From Acetobacteraceae bacterium (GTDB taxonomy: Bacteria; Pseudomonadota; Alphaproteobacteria; Acetobacterales; Acetobacteraceae): 64,000 bases of DNA. The stretch covers positions 1-64,000 of the forward strand of contig DNXO01000034.1 of assembly GCA_003506895.1 (NCBI GenBank). The letters are read 5' to 3'. A program made the translations under genes and the position numbers. Shown here in pieces: positions 51,396-61,154 of the stretch; positions within the stretch are counted from its first letter, which is position 1, and each line of letters begins with the position of its first letter. The notes under the pieces are model-generated. The model saw only the letters and a list, made by a program, of their open reading frames with translations. It did not search any database and was not told the origin of the DNA.

Positions 51396-52376
51396 TCACA
51401 TTGGCTGACGCCGCTGCCGAACCTCCCAAGCCTCGGTCAGCAGACACAGTATCTCGAACAGCATCGACGCGCCGTTGAACGCGGTCAGCGTCCCGAGGTC
51501 GAACGGCGGCGACACCTCCACCAGATCGCCACCCACAAAGTCGATGCCGCGGAGTTCACGCAACAGCCGCAGGGCCTGCAATGCTGTTATCCCGCCAGCC
51601 TCGGGCGTACCGGTGCCGGGGGCTTGGCTCGGGTCCAGGCTATCGATATCGAAGGTCAGGTAGGTCGGACCGCTGCCGGCGATTCGGCGGGCCTCCTCGG
51701 CGGCATAGCGCCAGCCCTTGTCGTCGAATTCCTCCATCGGCAGCACCCGCATGCCGCTGCGTTGGCTGAAGCCCCACATGTCGGGGTCGTTGGTCGTGCC
51801 GCGGATGCCGATCTGGATCACGCGGGCGGGGTCCAGCAGACCCTCCTCGACGGCCCGGCGAAACGGCGCACCGTGGTGGAAGCGGGAGCCCATGTAGTCA
51901 TCGCCGGTGTCGCAGTGGGCGTCGATGTGGATCATCCCGACCGGCCCGCCCGCGGCGACGGCCCGCAGGATCGGCAGGCTGATGGAATGGTCGCCACCGA
52001 CCGACAGAGGCACGATTCCGGCCCCGGTGACGGTACGATAGAACGTCTCGATCTCTTTCAACGCGCCCTGGATTTCATAGGGGTGCTCGATCCAGCAATC
52101 GCCGAGATCACGAACGCGCGCCGTGGCGAAGGGGGCTACGCGGGTAATGGCGTTCATCCGGCGCAGCATGGTGGATTGTTCGCGCACCGATCGGGGGCCG
52201 TGGCGGGTGCCGGAGCGGTGGGTCACGCCGCCGTCAAACGGGACGCCGATGATGCCGATATCCACGTCCCGCAGGCTTTGCGTGGCCTCCGTACGGAAGA
52301 AGGTGGCGATGCCGGTATAGCGCGGGTGGGCCTGCGGGTCATGGAAGTCCGGGTAGGTCCGCGGCGGTTTGATCAT
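51396..52376 (-). CDS. Agmatinase/ureohydrolase family protein
   Basis: A 326-residue arginase-superfamily enzyme. Manganese ligands lie in GGDHSISLP, HIDAHCDTGDD and FDIDSLDPSQAPGTGTPE, the three signatures of the family. The N-terminal GVPFDGGVTHRSGTRHGP is agmatinase-like. It would hydrolyse agmatine or another guanidino acid to urea; relatives include guanidinobutyrase. The start at 52376 has GGAG 8 nt upstream, and the frame extends further without support. It is divergent from the carboxylesterase at 52555. Confidence 0.88.
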   Translation of the reverse strand: MIKPPRTYPDFHDPQAHPRYTGIATFFRTEATQSLRDVDIGIIGVPFDGGVTHRSGTRHGPRSVREQSTMLRRMNAITRVAPFATARVRDLGDCWIEHPYEIQGALKEIETFYRTVTGAGIVPLSVGGDHSISLPILRAVAAGGPVGMIHIDAHCDTGDDYMGSRFHHGAPFRRAVEEGLLDPARVIQIGIRGTTNDPDMWGFSQRSGMRVLPMEEFDDKGWRYAAEEARRIAGSGPTYLTFDIDSLDPSQAPGTGTPEAGGITALQALRLLRELRGIDFVGGDLVEVSPPFDLGTLTAFNGASMLFEILCLLTEAWEVRQRRQPM

Positions 52377-52554
52377 CCATCTCACTCCGGCATCGTTGGC
52401 GTTGTCGTCATATTGCCTCACAGACCCGGAATTTTCAGGTTGTTTGCGATGGCCCCCGGCGAATTGGAATGAATGCCTTTTCAAGCGCCAGCGTCCCACC
52501 CTTTCCATCCGCCCCGATCATCCGGCATTGTTCGTTCGGGATGGGGGAACGGCG

Positions 52555-54084
52555 ATGAGCAACGTGGAAACGGCGGCGGGCAAGGTGCGTGGGTCCGCGG
52601 TGGAGGGCGTCCTGACGTTCAGGACCATCCCTTATGCCGCCTCGACCTCCGGCGCCAACCGGTTCCGGCCACCCCAACCAGTCGCGGCATGGAACGGCGT
52701 GCGGGACTGCACGGAATTTGCCGGTAAGGCACCGCAGGCGGGACTACGCCCACCAACCCGACCGGAGCTGGAGAATTTCTCCGGGGCCGCCGATGCCTCG
52801 CCGGAGACCGAGGACTGCCTGACCGTCAATGTCTGGACGCCGGGGACGAACGGGAAACGTCCTGTGATGGTGTGGTTCCATGGCGGGGCCTTTGCCTATG
52901 GCAACGCCAACTCCCCCCGGACGCACGGCAGCAGACTGGCAGCGAAGAACGACGTCGTTGTCGTCACGGTCAACCAGCGGCTGAACATTTTTGGCCATCT
53001 AGATGTATCTGCGATCGGCGGCGACGCGCATTCTGGCAATGCTGGCACATTGGACATGGTCGCCGCGCTGGAATGGGTGCGGGACAATATCGCCATGTTT
53101 GGCGGCGACCCCGGGTGCGTCACGATCTTTGGCGAGTCCGGCGGCGGCGCCAAGGTTTCCACGCTGCTGGCGATGCCGCGCGCAAAAGGGCTGTTTCATC
53201 GCGCAATCATTCAAAGCGGCGCGGCGGTTCGGCTGCGGACCAGGGAACGCGCGCTGGCGTTGACCGAATGCGTGCTGCGCCACCTGGGGGTCAGCACAGT
53301 CGAGCAATTGCGGGCCGTGCCCGTCGCACGGTTATTGGCGGCGGTCGAACCGGCTTCCCAGGCGCTGGGAGCCTCCCCTTCCCCACTGTTCGACCGGTAT
53401 CCGTTCGGGCCGGTCGTGGATGGCGACGTGCTGCGGGCCCAGCCGTTCGATCCAGCGGCGTCAGCGGTGTGCGCCGACGTGCCGGTCATCATCGGGGACA
53501 TGAAGACCGAGACCGCGAATTTCCTCGCCGTGGTGGACAAGGTCTGGGACCGCACGCTGACGGAACCCGAGATGCGACAGCGGGTCCAGGCGATTGCCGG
53601 CGCCGATACCGCCCGCGTGCTGGATTTGTATGGGCGGTTGTATCCCACCCTGAATCCGGCCGAACGGCTGATCGCGGTGACAACGGACTGCAATTTCCGC
53701 ATACGCTCTCTGGTGCTGGCGCAACGCCGAGCGGCACTGAAGCGGGCGCCGGTGTGGATGTATTCGTTTGAATGGGAAACGCCGGTGCTGGGCGGCAAGC
53801 TGATGGCGCCGCACGCGATGGATGTCCCGTTCACCTTCAACACGCTGGACCTGACCAACGCGACCGGCGGCAGTCCCCAGGCTCAGGCACTGTCCGATGC
53901 AATGTCGTCGGTCTGGGCGGCGTTCGCGCGAAACGGGCGGCCAGACCATGCGGCGATCCCGGCCTGGCCGGCGTATGATGCAACGACGCGGGCCACCCTG
54001 GTCCTGGACACCGCGTGCCGGATAGAGAACGATCCACGGGGCGAAGAACGACATCTGTGGCAGGACATCACAGGCACGCTATAG
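52555..54084 (+). CDS. Type B carboxylesterase (cholinesterase fold)
   Basis: A 509-residue alpha/beta hydrolase: oxyanion hole MVWFHGGAFAYGNA (about 103-116), nucleophile elbow FGESGGGAKV (about 190-199, Ser in GESGG), and the histidine region PHAMDVPFTF (about 422). No signal peptide is visible, so it is cytoplasmic. A GGGGAA site precedes ATG 52555. It starts a run of tightly spaced degradative genes: a phosphotriesterase-like gene follows after 12 nt and a GMC oxidoreductase overlaps that. It probably hydrolyses an ester substrate for this pathway. Confidence 0.9.
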   Translation: MSNVETAAGKVRGSAVEGVLTFRTIPYAASTSGANRFRPPQPVAAWNGVRDCTEFAGKAPQAGLRPPTRPELENFSGAADASPETEDCLTVNVWTPGTNGKRPVMVWFHGGAFAYGNANSPRTHGSRLAAKNDVVVVTVNQRLNIFGHLDVSAIGGDAHSGNAGTLDMVAALEWVRDNIAMFGGDPGCVTIFGESGGGAKVSTLLAMPRAKGLFHRAIIQSGAAVRLRTRERALALTECVLRHLGVSTVEQLRAVPVARLLAAVEPASQALGASPSPLFDRYPFGPVVDGDVLRAQPFDPAASAVCADVPVIIGDMKTETANFLAVVDKVWDRTLTEPEMRQRVQAIAGADTARVLDLYGRLYPTLNPAERLIAVTTDCNFRIRSLVLAQRRAALKRAPVWMYSFEWETPVLGGKLMAPHAMDVPFTFNTLDLTNATGGSPQAQALSDAMSSVWAAFARNGRPDHAAIPAWPAYDATTRATLVLDTACRIENDPRGEERHLWQDITGTL

Positions 54085-54096
54085 GGGGAACAATCC

Positions 54097-55092
54097 ATGC
54101 AGGTTCAAACCGTCACCGGCCCGATCGGGCTACATCAGCTCGGCCGCACCTTGATGCACGAGCATCTGTTCATTGCGTTCTCCGGCGCCGAATTCGATCC
54201 GACCGCGACATTCGACCGCCCCGGCTTCGTTGCGGAGGCCGTGCGAAGGCTGAAGCAGTTGCGAACGGATCACGGGGTGCGGAGCTTCGTCGATCCCTGC
54301 CCGATCGAACTGGGCCGCGACGCCGCACTGATGAAGGAAATCGCCGAGAAATCGGAGATGAACGTCGTCTGCACCACGGGCTTCTATTTCGAGGAAATGG
54401 GGCTGCCGATCTACTGGCGGGCGCGGACCGTGGAGGAAATCGCTGAGCTGTATATACGCGAAATCACACACGGAATCGGCGATACCGGCGTGAGGGCCGG
54501 TGCGATCAAGGTGGCCACCGGGGCGCCCGCCATCACCGCGCTGGAGCAGAAATTCCTCGATGCTGCCTGTGTGGCGCAGAAGGCGACGGGCGTGCCGATC
54601 ATCACCCATACCCAGGACGGGCATGCGGGACCGGAGCAGCAGGCGGCGTTCGCCAAAGGCGGCGTGCCGGCGCATCGTTGCCTGATCGGGCATTGCTGCG
54701 GCAACGCCGATCCGGCGTATCATCAGCGCGTGGTCGATGGCGGATCGTATATCGGGTTCGACCGCATCGGGCTGCTGCGGTTCCAGCCGGATGAAGTGCG
54801 CGCCGACAACCTGGTGCGGCTGGTGCGCAACGGCTATCGCGGCCAGATCATGATGAGCCAGGATCGACATTGCGGCTGGTTCGGCAAATACGCCCGCCAG
54901 GTTTCGGCGGAGGAGCAGGCGCGCATGGACGCGCTGCGCGCCGTCGGCCAGTGGCCGCCGCCCTATACCTATCTGTTCACCGATTTCGTGCCGATGCTGA
55001 AAGAACGTGGGCTATCGGACGCGGAGATATTTTCTATGCTGGACGATAATCCCCGCCGGTTTTTCGGCGGCGAAACACTGCCGAGGGCCTGA
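54097..55092 (+). CDS. Phosphotriesterase-like metallohydrolase (PLL family)
   Basis: A 331-residue amidohydrolase-superfamily enzyme with the full binuclear metal set: H21 and H23 (MHEHLF), probable carboxylated K138 (GAIKVA), H171 (ITHTQDG), H199 (IGHCCGN) and D256 (MSQDRH). Family members are mostly lactonases or esterases; true phosphotriesterase activity is rare. Given the neighbours (carboxylesterase before, GMC oxidoreductase after), opening of a lactone formed in the same pathway is a reasonable inference. Its stop overlaps the next start (TGATG). Confidence 0.9.
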   Translation: MQVQTVTGPIGLHQLGRTLMHEHLFIAFSGAEFDPTATFDRPGFVAEAVRRLKQLRTDHGVRSFVDPCPIELGRDAALMKEIAEKSEMNVVCTTGFYFEEMGLPIYWRARTVEEIAELYIREITHGIGDTGVRAGAIKVATGAPAITALEQKFLDAACVAQKATGVPIITHTQDGHAGPEQQAAFAKGGVPAHRCLIGHCCGNADPAYHQRVVDGGSYIGFDRIGLLRFQPDEVRADNLVRLVRNGYRGQIMMSQDRHCGWFGKYARQVSAEEQARMDALRAVGQWPPPYTYLFTDFVPMLKERGLSDAEIFSMLDDNPRRFFGGETLPRA

Positions 55093-56681
55093 TGCAAGCG
55101 GACTATATCGTTGTCGGTGCCGGTTCCGCCGGATGTGTCGTGGCGGCGCGCCTGAGCGAAACTGGCGCGTCGGTCATTCTGCTGGAGGCGGGACCGAAGG
55201 ACTCGCTGCCGTGGATTCACATCCCGGCGGGCATCCTGCATCTTCTGTATCATCCCGTGGTGAACTGGAACTACAGCGCCGACGGGCCGGGGGGACGCGC
55301 GATCCACTGGCCCCGGGGCAAGACGCTGGGCGGGTCGAGCTCGATCAACGGCATGCTGTATGTGCGCGGCAATCCGGCCGATTTCGACGGGTGGGCGCAG
55401 ATGGGCTGCCGCGGCTGGAGTTTCGACGACGTGCTGCCGTATTTCCGCAAGTCGGAGGACTACAAGCAAGGCACCGACGCCGAATACCGCGGCAAGGGCG
55501 GCCCGCTGAAAGTGGAAGGCTACCGCACGATCCTGCCGCTGACCCACAAGTTCATCGAGGGCGCGCAACAGGCCGGTTTCAAATTCAGCAAGGACCTGAA
55601 CGGCCGCGAACAAGAGGGCGTCGGCTACTCGCAAATGACCCGCAAGGGCCGCTGGCGTGGGTCAACCGCGCAAACCTTCCTGAAAGAAGCCGCCGGCCGC
55701 CCGAATTTGCGGGTGGAAACCGAGGCGCTGGCGTCGAAACTGCTGTTCGACGGCAAACGCTGCATCGGCGTCGCATTTCGCCAGCGCGGGAAGACGATCG
55801 AGGCGCGGGCGGGCAAGGAGGTGATCCTGTGCGGCGGCGCGATCAACTCGCCGCATCTGCTGCAGATCTCCGGAATCGGTCCGGCGGAGCATCTGCAATC
55901 CATCGGCGTGCCGGTGGTGCACGAACTGCGCGGCGTCGGGTCGAACTTGCAGGATCATTACGTTGCGCGCGTGTCGCACCGGGTCAAAGGCGCGATCTCC
56001 ATCAACAAGCTGTCGCGTGGCCTGCGGGTGGTACGCGAAGCGATGCGGTTCGCGTTCGAAGGGCGCGGGGCGCTGACGTTCGGGGTTACCACGGCGCAGG
56101 TATTCTGCCGGTCCACGCCTGAAAAGGCCAGTCCCGACCTGCAATTGCTGTTCACTCCGGCGAGCTACGATCCCAACAAATTCCTCGCACTGGAGGATGA
56201 AGACGGCATGACCGTGGCGGTGTGCCCGGTCCGGCCGGACAGCCGGGGCACGATCATGGCGCGCAGCGCGGATCCCGCCGAAAAGCCGCTGATCTCTCCC
56301 AACTATCTGTCCGATCCGGCGGATATGCGGGTGCTGTCGGCTGGCATACGGTTCACGCGGCAGATATTCGCCGCACCGGCGATCGCGCAGTACAGCGTGG
56401 TGGAGACCCTGCCCGGGCCGGACGTTACGACCGAGGATGGACTCCTGGATTATGCCAAGCGGTTCGGCACCACGATCTATCACCCGGTGGGGACGTGCCG
56501 GATGGGTGATGGCCCGGCGGCTGTGGTGGATTCAAGGCTGCGGGTGCATGGGATCCAGGGCCTGCGGGTCATCGATGCGTCGGTGATGCCTACGTTGACG
56601 ACGGGGAATACCAACGCCCCGACGATCATGATTGGGGAGAAGGGCGCGGCGATGATCCGAGAGGACAACGCGGCGGGATAG
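55092..56681 (+). CDS. GMC-family FAD oxidoreductase (choline dehydrogenase-like)
   Basis: A 529-residue glucose-methanol-choline oxidoreductase. The FAD-binding YIVVGAGSAGCVVAARLSE starts at residue 4; the GMC signature RGKTLGGSSSINGMLYVRG lies at about 76-94. The catalytic region holds HPVGTCRMG (His near 462) and the final NTNAPTIMIGEKG (Asn near 508). It oxidises a primary or secondary alcohol and passes electrons to a membrane or quinone acceptor. It overlaps the phosphotriesterase-like gene by one base, so the two are coupled. Confidence 0.92.
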   Translation: MQADYIVVGAGSAGCVVAARLSETGASVILLEAGPKDSLPWIHIPAGILHLLYHPVVNWNYSADGPGGRAIHWPRGKTLGGSSSINGMLYVRGNPADFDGWAQMGCRGWSFDDVLPYFRKSEDYKQGTDAEYRGKGGPLKVEGYRTILPLTHKFIEGAQQAGFKFSKDLNGREQEGVGYSQMTRKGRWRGSTAQTFLKEAAGRPNLRVETEALASKLLFDGKRCIGVAFRQRGKTIEARAGKEVILCGGAINSPHLLQISGIGPAEHLQSIGVPVVHELRGVGSNLQDHYVARVSHRVKGAISINKLSRGLRVVREAMRFAFEGRGALTFGVTTAQVFCRSTPEKASPDLQLLFTPASYDPNKFLALEDEDGMTVAVCPVRPDSRGTIMARSADPAEKPLISPNYLSDPADMRVLSAGIRFTRQIFAAPAIAQYSVVETLPGPDVTTEDGLLDYAKRFGTTIYHPVGTCRMGDGPAAVVDSRLRVHGIQGLRVIDASVMPTLTTGNTNAPTIMIGEKGAAMIREDNAAG

Positions 56682-56766
56682 GACTCCAAGCTCCGCGACG
56701 GGAACGCGCGCCAGTTGGCGCGTCGTCGCCCATTCTGCATCCTTTCCATCAAACGGAGAGCGAAAC

Positions 56767-57585
56767 ATGCCGATCCTGACCGAAGACCTGGTCTACCAAA
56801 GCCCCAACGGCAAGGACCTGCACGCGTGCCTCTACCGCCCGGAAGGCCCCGGCCCGTTTCCAGCGGTGCTGGAGGTGCATGGCGGCGCCTGGACATCGGG
56901 TGATCGGTTCAACAACGTCACGATCGCGGAAGCGCTCGCCGCTGACGGCGTGGTGGTGTTGTCGATCGACTTCCGCATGCCCCCTGATGCGCCCTATCCC
57001 GCGGCCAGCCAGGACGTGAACCTGGGCATTCGGTTCCTGAAGGCCAACGCGACGAAATTCGGCAGCCGTCCCGATCTGGTGGGCGGGCTTGGCACATCCT
57101 CCGGTGGCCATTTGCTGCTGCTGAGTGCGCTGCGTCCCAATGATGCGCGCTACACGACGCTGCCTCTTCCAGGTTCGGATGTGGACGCCTCGTTGGCCTT
57201 CGCCATCGCCTGCTGGCCGGTGGCTGATCCGCTGAAGCGCTACCGCACCGTTCAGGCAAACGGGAACGACCGGCTGGTGGCGGCGCACGACGCGTTCTGG
57301 CCCTCGGTGGAGGACATGACGGACGGCAACCCGACGCTGATCCTGCAGCGCGGCGAATCCGTGGCGAAACCGCCGGTGCTGATTATCCAGGGAACCAACG
57401 ACAACAACCTGACACCCGACATGGCCGGCGGTTTCGCCATGGCCTACGCGGCCGCGGGCGGAAAGGTGACGTTCGAGAGTTTTCCCGAACAGCCGCATGC
57501 GTTCATCCCGAACGCGCCAGCCGCACCGGCTTCGGTTCAGGCGCTGCACCTGATCAGGGCTTTCGTCCATCGCAACACGATCTGA
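56767..57585 (+). CDS. Alpha/beta hydrolase (HSL/acetylesterase-like)
   Basis: A 272-residue esterase. The oxyanion motif is VHGGAWTSGDRF (about 38), the nucleophile GTSSGGH (Ser near 114), and the acid and His are in QGTNDNN and EQPHAF. This is the HGG-type hormone-sensitive-lipase family. GGAG lies upstream of the ATG. It follows the GMC gene after 85 nt and may belong to the same catabolic unit. Confidence 0.87.
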   Translation: MPILTEDLVYQSPNGKDLHACLYRPEGPGPFPAVLEVHGGAWTSGDRFNNVTIAEALAADGVVVLSIDFRMPPDAPYPAASQDVNLGIRFLKANATKFGSRPDLVGGLGTSSGGHLLLLSALRPNDARYTTLPLPGSDVDASLAFAIACWPVADPLKRYRTVQANGNDRLVAAHDAFWPSVEDMTDGNPTLILQRGESVAKPPVLIIQGTNDNNLTPDMAGGFAMAYAAAGGKVTFESFPEQPHAFIPNAPAAPASVQALHLIRAFVHRNTI

Positions 57586-57655
57586 GCCAAGGGCTTTCGG
57601 CGCCGATGGATCGGCGATAGGCTGACTTTGCTTTTCCGCAAGCGGGGAGTCGCTG

Positions 57656-58237
57656 ATGTCCATCGCACGGTTGCGCGGCTTCGTCGCCGCCATGACACGG
57701 TTGGTCGAGCACAACGGCAACGCCGAGGACGCCGCGCTGGAACCGGCCCGTGACCTGCTGAAAGACCTTATCGCTCACGACGATTGGCTACCGGATGCCT
57801 TCGCCGCCAGCGACACAACAAAATACCGGCAATATCTGCTGTACGGAGATCCACTCGACCGGTTCAGCCTCGTCAGCTTCGTTTGGGGCCCCGGTCAGCT
57901 GACCCCGGTGCATGATCACCTGATGTGGGGACTTGTTGGGATGCTGCGCGGTTCGGAGCAAGCGGTTTCCTACCACCGCGATAAGGATCGCGGCACCCTC
58001 ACGGCCGGCGAGCCCGCGCGCCTGCTGCCGGGAATGGTGGACGCGGTGTCGCCGCGCTTGGGCGATATTCACACCGTGGCCAATGCGTTGCCGGATCGGC
58101 CGTCGATCTCCATACATTTGTATGGCGGCAATATCGGTACCGTGCGGCGACACAGTTTCGCTGCGGCGACAGGCGTCATGGCGGAGTTCGTATCTGGCTA
58201 TTCCTCCGCCACGCTACCGAATCTCTGGGCGGCATGA
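57656..58237 (+). CDS. Cysteine-dioxygenase-like cupin protein
   Basis: A 193-residue cupin. The metal motif is LTPVHDHLMWGLVGMLRGSE (HxH near residues 87-89), followed by strands to DIHTVANALPDRPSISIHLY (a third His near 139). This matches the cysteine dioxygenase/thiol dioxygenase superfamily, which oxidises small thiols such as cysteine or 3-mercaptopropionate. The substrate cannot be fixed from sequence alone. It starts 70 nt after the hydrolase and converges with the GluQ-RS gene. Confidence 0.82.
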   Translation: MSIARLRGFVAAMTRLVEHNGNAEDAALEPARDLLKDLIAHDDWLPDAFAASDTTKYRQYLLYGDPLDRFSLVSFVWGPGQLTPVHDHLMWGLVGMLRGSEQAVSYHRDKDRGTLTAGEPARLLPGMVDAVSPRLGDIHTVANALPDRPSISIHLYGGNIGTVRRHSFAAATGVMAEFVSGYSSATLPNLWAA

Positions 58238-58250
58238 GCAGACATCGGGC

Positions 58251-59078
58251 CTAACTGAACCTGTCGATGATCGTCTGCGCCGAAACCCCGTCCGCCCGCA
58301 ACGACCGCAGCGTCACCGCCCGATCCCGCTTCGCCAAACGCTGCCCCGCTGCATCCACCAGCAACCGGTGATGCGCATAAACCGGCGCCGGCCATCCCAT
58401 CAACTCCTGCAGCAGCCGATGCAAATCCGTTGCCGGCTTCAGGTCTTCACCGCGGGTCACCAGCGTCACGCCCTGTAGCGCGTCATCATGCGTCACACAC
58501 AGATGATAGCTTGCTGGTGCGTCCTTGCGGGACAGCACGACGTCGCCGAACCGTTCCGGATGGCAGGCGATCCGCCCCTGCCCTTCCTCTTCGAAACACA
58601 ACCCCGGCCGTAGCGCCGCCGCCATATCCAGCCGCAGCGCGAACCGCTCCCCAGCCGCGATGCGCTCTGCCCCTTCGTTCGGCGACAACCGCCGGCAGGT
58701 GCCGGGGTACAGCGGCGCCCCATCCGGCCCGTGTGGCGCGGCGGCGGAGGCCGACACCTCCCGCGCGACCTCCGCCCGCGTGCAGAAGCACGGGTAAACC
58801 AACCCCTGCTCCGCCAGCGTATCCAGCGCCGCCCGGTACTCGGCCAGGTGCTCGGACTGCACGCGCACCAGCCCGTCCCAATCCAAACCCAACCAGGAGA
58901 GGTCCTGCTGGATCGCGGCGGCGTATTCCGGGCGGCAACGGCCGGGGTCGATGTCCTCTAACCGCAGCAGGAACCGCCCGCCCGCCTCCCGCGCCCGCCG
59001 CCATGCATTGAACGCCGAAAACGCGTGACCCAGATGCAGGAAGCCGGTTGGGCTCGGCGCGAAACGTGTGACAATCAT
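58251..59078 (-). CDS. gluQ: Glutamyl-Q tRNA(Asp) synthetase
   Basis: A 275-residue truncated class I aminoacyl-tRNA synthetase that attaches glutamate to queuosine in the tRNA(Asp) anticodon loop. It starts VTRFAPSPTGFLHLGHAFSA (HIGH-like HLGH), has the zinc-site cysteines in YPCFCTRAEV and YPGTCR, and a KMSKS-like RLAKRDRAV near the end. Lack of an anticodon-binding domain separates it from GltX. It is divergent from the carboxylesterase at 59124. Confidence 0.93.
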   Translation of the reverse strand: MIVTRFAPSPTGFLHLGHAFSAFNAWRRAREAGGRFLLRLEDIDPGRCRPEYAAAIQQDLSWLGLDWDGLVRVQSEHLAEYRAALDTLAEQGLVYPCFCTRAEVAREVSASAAAPHGPDGAPLYPGTCRRLSPNEGAERIAAGERFALRLDMAAALRPGLCFEEEGQGRIACHPERFGDVVLSRKDAPASYHLCVTHDDALQGVTLVTRGEDLKPATDLHRLLQELMGWPAPVYAHHRLLVDAAGQRLAKRDRAVTLRSLRADGVSAQTIIDRFS

Positions 59079-59123
59079 CGGCGTAAGCTATCGCATCGCC
59101 GAGCGAATCAGGAGAGTCCCGTC

Positions 59124-59771
59124 ATGCCGACACTGGATGCCATTTATTTTGGACCCGCTTCAAAGGCCAAGCCGAAGCAACTGGTGGTGCTATGCCATGG
59201 CCTTGGGGCCGACGCATACGACCTGATCGACCTGGGTCATGCGTGGCAGCACGCCTGCCCGGACGCGCTGTTCGCCTCCGTCCACGCGCCGTTTCCGCAC
59301 GATTCCGGGTTCGGACGGCAGTGGTGGAGCGTCGCTGACCGCTCCCCCCACATCGTCGAGGCCGGGGTCCGCATGGCCGCCCCCTACCTGCACGGATTCA
59401 TCGACGCCGAGTTGGGGCGGCTGGAACTGCCGCCGGGGGCCTACGCGATCATGGGCTTCAGCCAGGGGGCCATGATGTCCTTGTTCACCGGCCTGCGCCG
59501 TCCTGTCGCGCCGCGTGCCATCCTGTCGTTCTCCGGTGCGTTGATCGCGTCGGGTTCCCTGGCGAACGAACTGGCGAACAAAGCGCCAGTGCTGCTCATG
59601 CATGGCGAGGCGGACGACGTGGTGCCGGCTTTCCGCTCACGCGAAGCCGAGGCGGCTTTGATTGCCGCCGATGTGCCCGTGGACGCCCATTACGTCCCCG
59701 GCCTGGGACACGGGATCGACGATACCGGCATCTCGCACGGGGCGCTGGCGTTGCAGCGCGGATTTTCCTAA
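59124..59771 (+). CDS. Phospholipase/carboxylesterase family alpha/beta hydrolase
   Basis: A 215-residue serine hydrolase: LVVLCHGLGADAYDLIDLGH at the start (oxyanion region), nucleophile MGFSQGAMMS (Ser near 113), and Asp and His in HGEADDVVP and VPGLGHGID. This is the small LysoPLA/carboxylesterase family. The start at 59124 has AGGAG; the longer frame to 59025 crosses the gluQ start and is not supported. Its stop overlaps the end of the converging MetE-C-like gene by 4 nt. Confidence 0.9.
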   Translation: MPTLDAIYFGPASKAKPKQLVVLCHGLGADAYDLIDLGHAWQHACPDALFASVHAPFPHDSGFGRQWWSVADRSPHIVEAGVRMAAPYLHGFIDAELGRLELPPGAYAIMGFSQGAMMSLFTGLRRPVAPRAILSFSGALIASGSLANELANKAPVLLMHGEADDVVPAFRSREAEAALIAADVPVDAHYVPGLGHGIDDTGISHGALALQRGFS

Positions 59772-60979
59772 CGCCAGAGCTGCCGGCTGGCCCGTTCCGC
59801 GCCCTGCGCCAGAGCGTCCAGCTTCGCCCAGGCGATATCGGGATGCACCCGCCCGCCCAGGCCGCAATCGGTCGCCGCGATCACGTTTTCCCGCCCGACC
59901 ACATTGGCGAAGCGCAGGATGCGTTCGGCCACCAGGTCCGGGTGTTCGACCACATTGGTCGCGTGGCTGACGACACCGGGAAGGATCAGCTTGCCGTCGG
60001 GCAGTTTCACGTCCTTCCAGACGCTCCATTCATGTTCATGGCGGACATTCCCTGCCTCGAACGAGTAGGCCTGGCAGTTGATGGCCAGCATGACATCGAC
60101 GATGTCCCGCATCGGGATGTCCGTGGTGTGCGGGCCGTGCCAGCTTCCCCAACACAGATGGAAGCGAATGCGATCTTGCGGAAGCCCTTTGATCGCATGG
60201 TTTAATGCCTCGACGCGTCTCATTGAAAACGCTCTATATTCTTCGACCGTCGGTTCGGGGTTGATCTGATCCCAGTTCTCCGCGATGGACGGGTCGTCGA
60301 ATTGCAGGATCAGCCCGGCATCGACGATCGCCTTGTATTCCTCCCGCATGGCATCGGCGCAGGCGAACAGGAACTCGTCGTCGGTCTTGTAGTATGCATT
60401 CCCGATGCGCGAGGCGCTGCCGGGCGCCACCGAGGTCATGAACCCTTCCTCGATTCCATTGGCTGCCAGCGCCGCTTTGAAGTTGGCGATATCCGCCGCG
60501 ATCGCCGCATGCCCGGTGTAGGTCAACGGCCCGACGCAAACCGGGGTGGACGGGGCGCGTGGCCCGGTCGTGATCCCGGACTCCGGGTCGTTATAGGCCG
60601 CCGCGAACCGCGTCCGGTCGCGCCGGTCGCCGAAGCTGGTCAGCACCACATGCCCGGGCGAGGAACGATGCGGCGGTATGTCGTACAGGCCCGGCCCGGA
60701 AAGCTCCAATCCGCCGAGGCGCTGGAACGAATAGCTCCACCACGCGCCATAGTTCACCCGGCTGCCCATCGACTTGCCGAACTCGCCGTCGCCCGGCAGG
60801 TCGATCCCCAACGCTTTCTGGCGGGCGACCACGTCGCTGACGGCGGCGGTGAGTTCGGCCTGGAACGCGGCTTCCTCGATCCCACCCGAGACCCGCAGGC
60901 GATTGGCCTCGATCAGCGCATCGGGCCGCGGCAGGCTGCCGGCGTGGCTGGTGAGGATACGGTCAGTACTCGATTTCAT
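59768..60979 (-). CDS. MetE C-terminal domain-like protein (cobalamin-independent methionine synthase II family)
   Basis: A 403-residue protein of the MetE catalytic-half family: SHAGSLPRPDAL at the start, RIRFHLCWGSWHGPHTTDIP (about 242-261, zinc His-x-Cys), and IAATDCGLGGRVHPDIAWAK (about 364-383, zinc Cys) near the end. The N-terminal substrate-binding half of true MetE is absent. Such stand-alone proteins include methyltransferases for other thiols or pterins, so methionine synthase activity should not be assumed. It is divergent from the SDR gene at 61155. Confidence 0.88.
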   Translation of the reverse strand: MKSSTDRILTSHAGSLPRPDALIEANRLRVSGGIEEAAFQAELTAAVSDVVARQKALGIDLPGDGEFGKSMGSRVNYGAWWSYSFQRLGGLELSGPGLYDIPPHRSSPGHVVLTSFGDRRDRTRFAAAYNDPESGITTGPRAPSTPVCVGPLTYTGHAAIAADIANFKAALAANGIEEGFMTSVAPGSASRIGNAYYKTDDEFLFACADAMREEYKAIVDAGLILQFDDPSIAENWDQINPEPTVEEYRAFSMRRVEALNHAIKGLPQDRIRFHLCWGSWHGPHTTDIPMRDIVDVMLAINCQAYSFEAGNVRHEHEWSVWKDVKLPDGKLILPGVVSHATNVVEHPDLVAERILRFANVVGRENVIAATDCGLGGRVHPDIAWAKLDALAQGAERASRQLWR

Positions 60980-61154
60980 GCGTTCGCCTCCGTTACGCCG
61001 GCACTTCGGTGGGATCCAGGGGAATGGTTAATTCGTCCCAATCATGATCTGGCCCGAGATTGCCCGTTTGTCAGTTGCGATAAACCTAGACCGCTTTCGC
61101 GACATCGCGCCATGGCAGTGGTATCGATGCGTGCTGCTTCGGTATGGAATCCAA

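Noticed and set aside
51396..52376. Calling the ureohydrolase speB with certainty
   Set aside because: Motifs fit the whole superfamily, and no polyamine genes are adjacent, so agmatine is not proven as the substrate.
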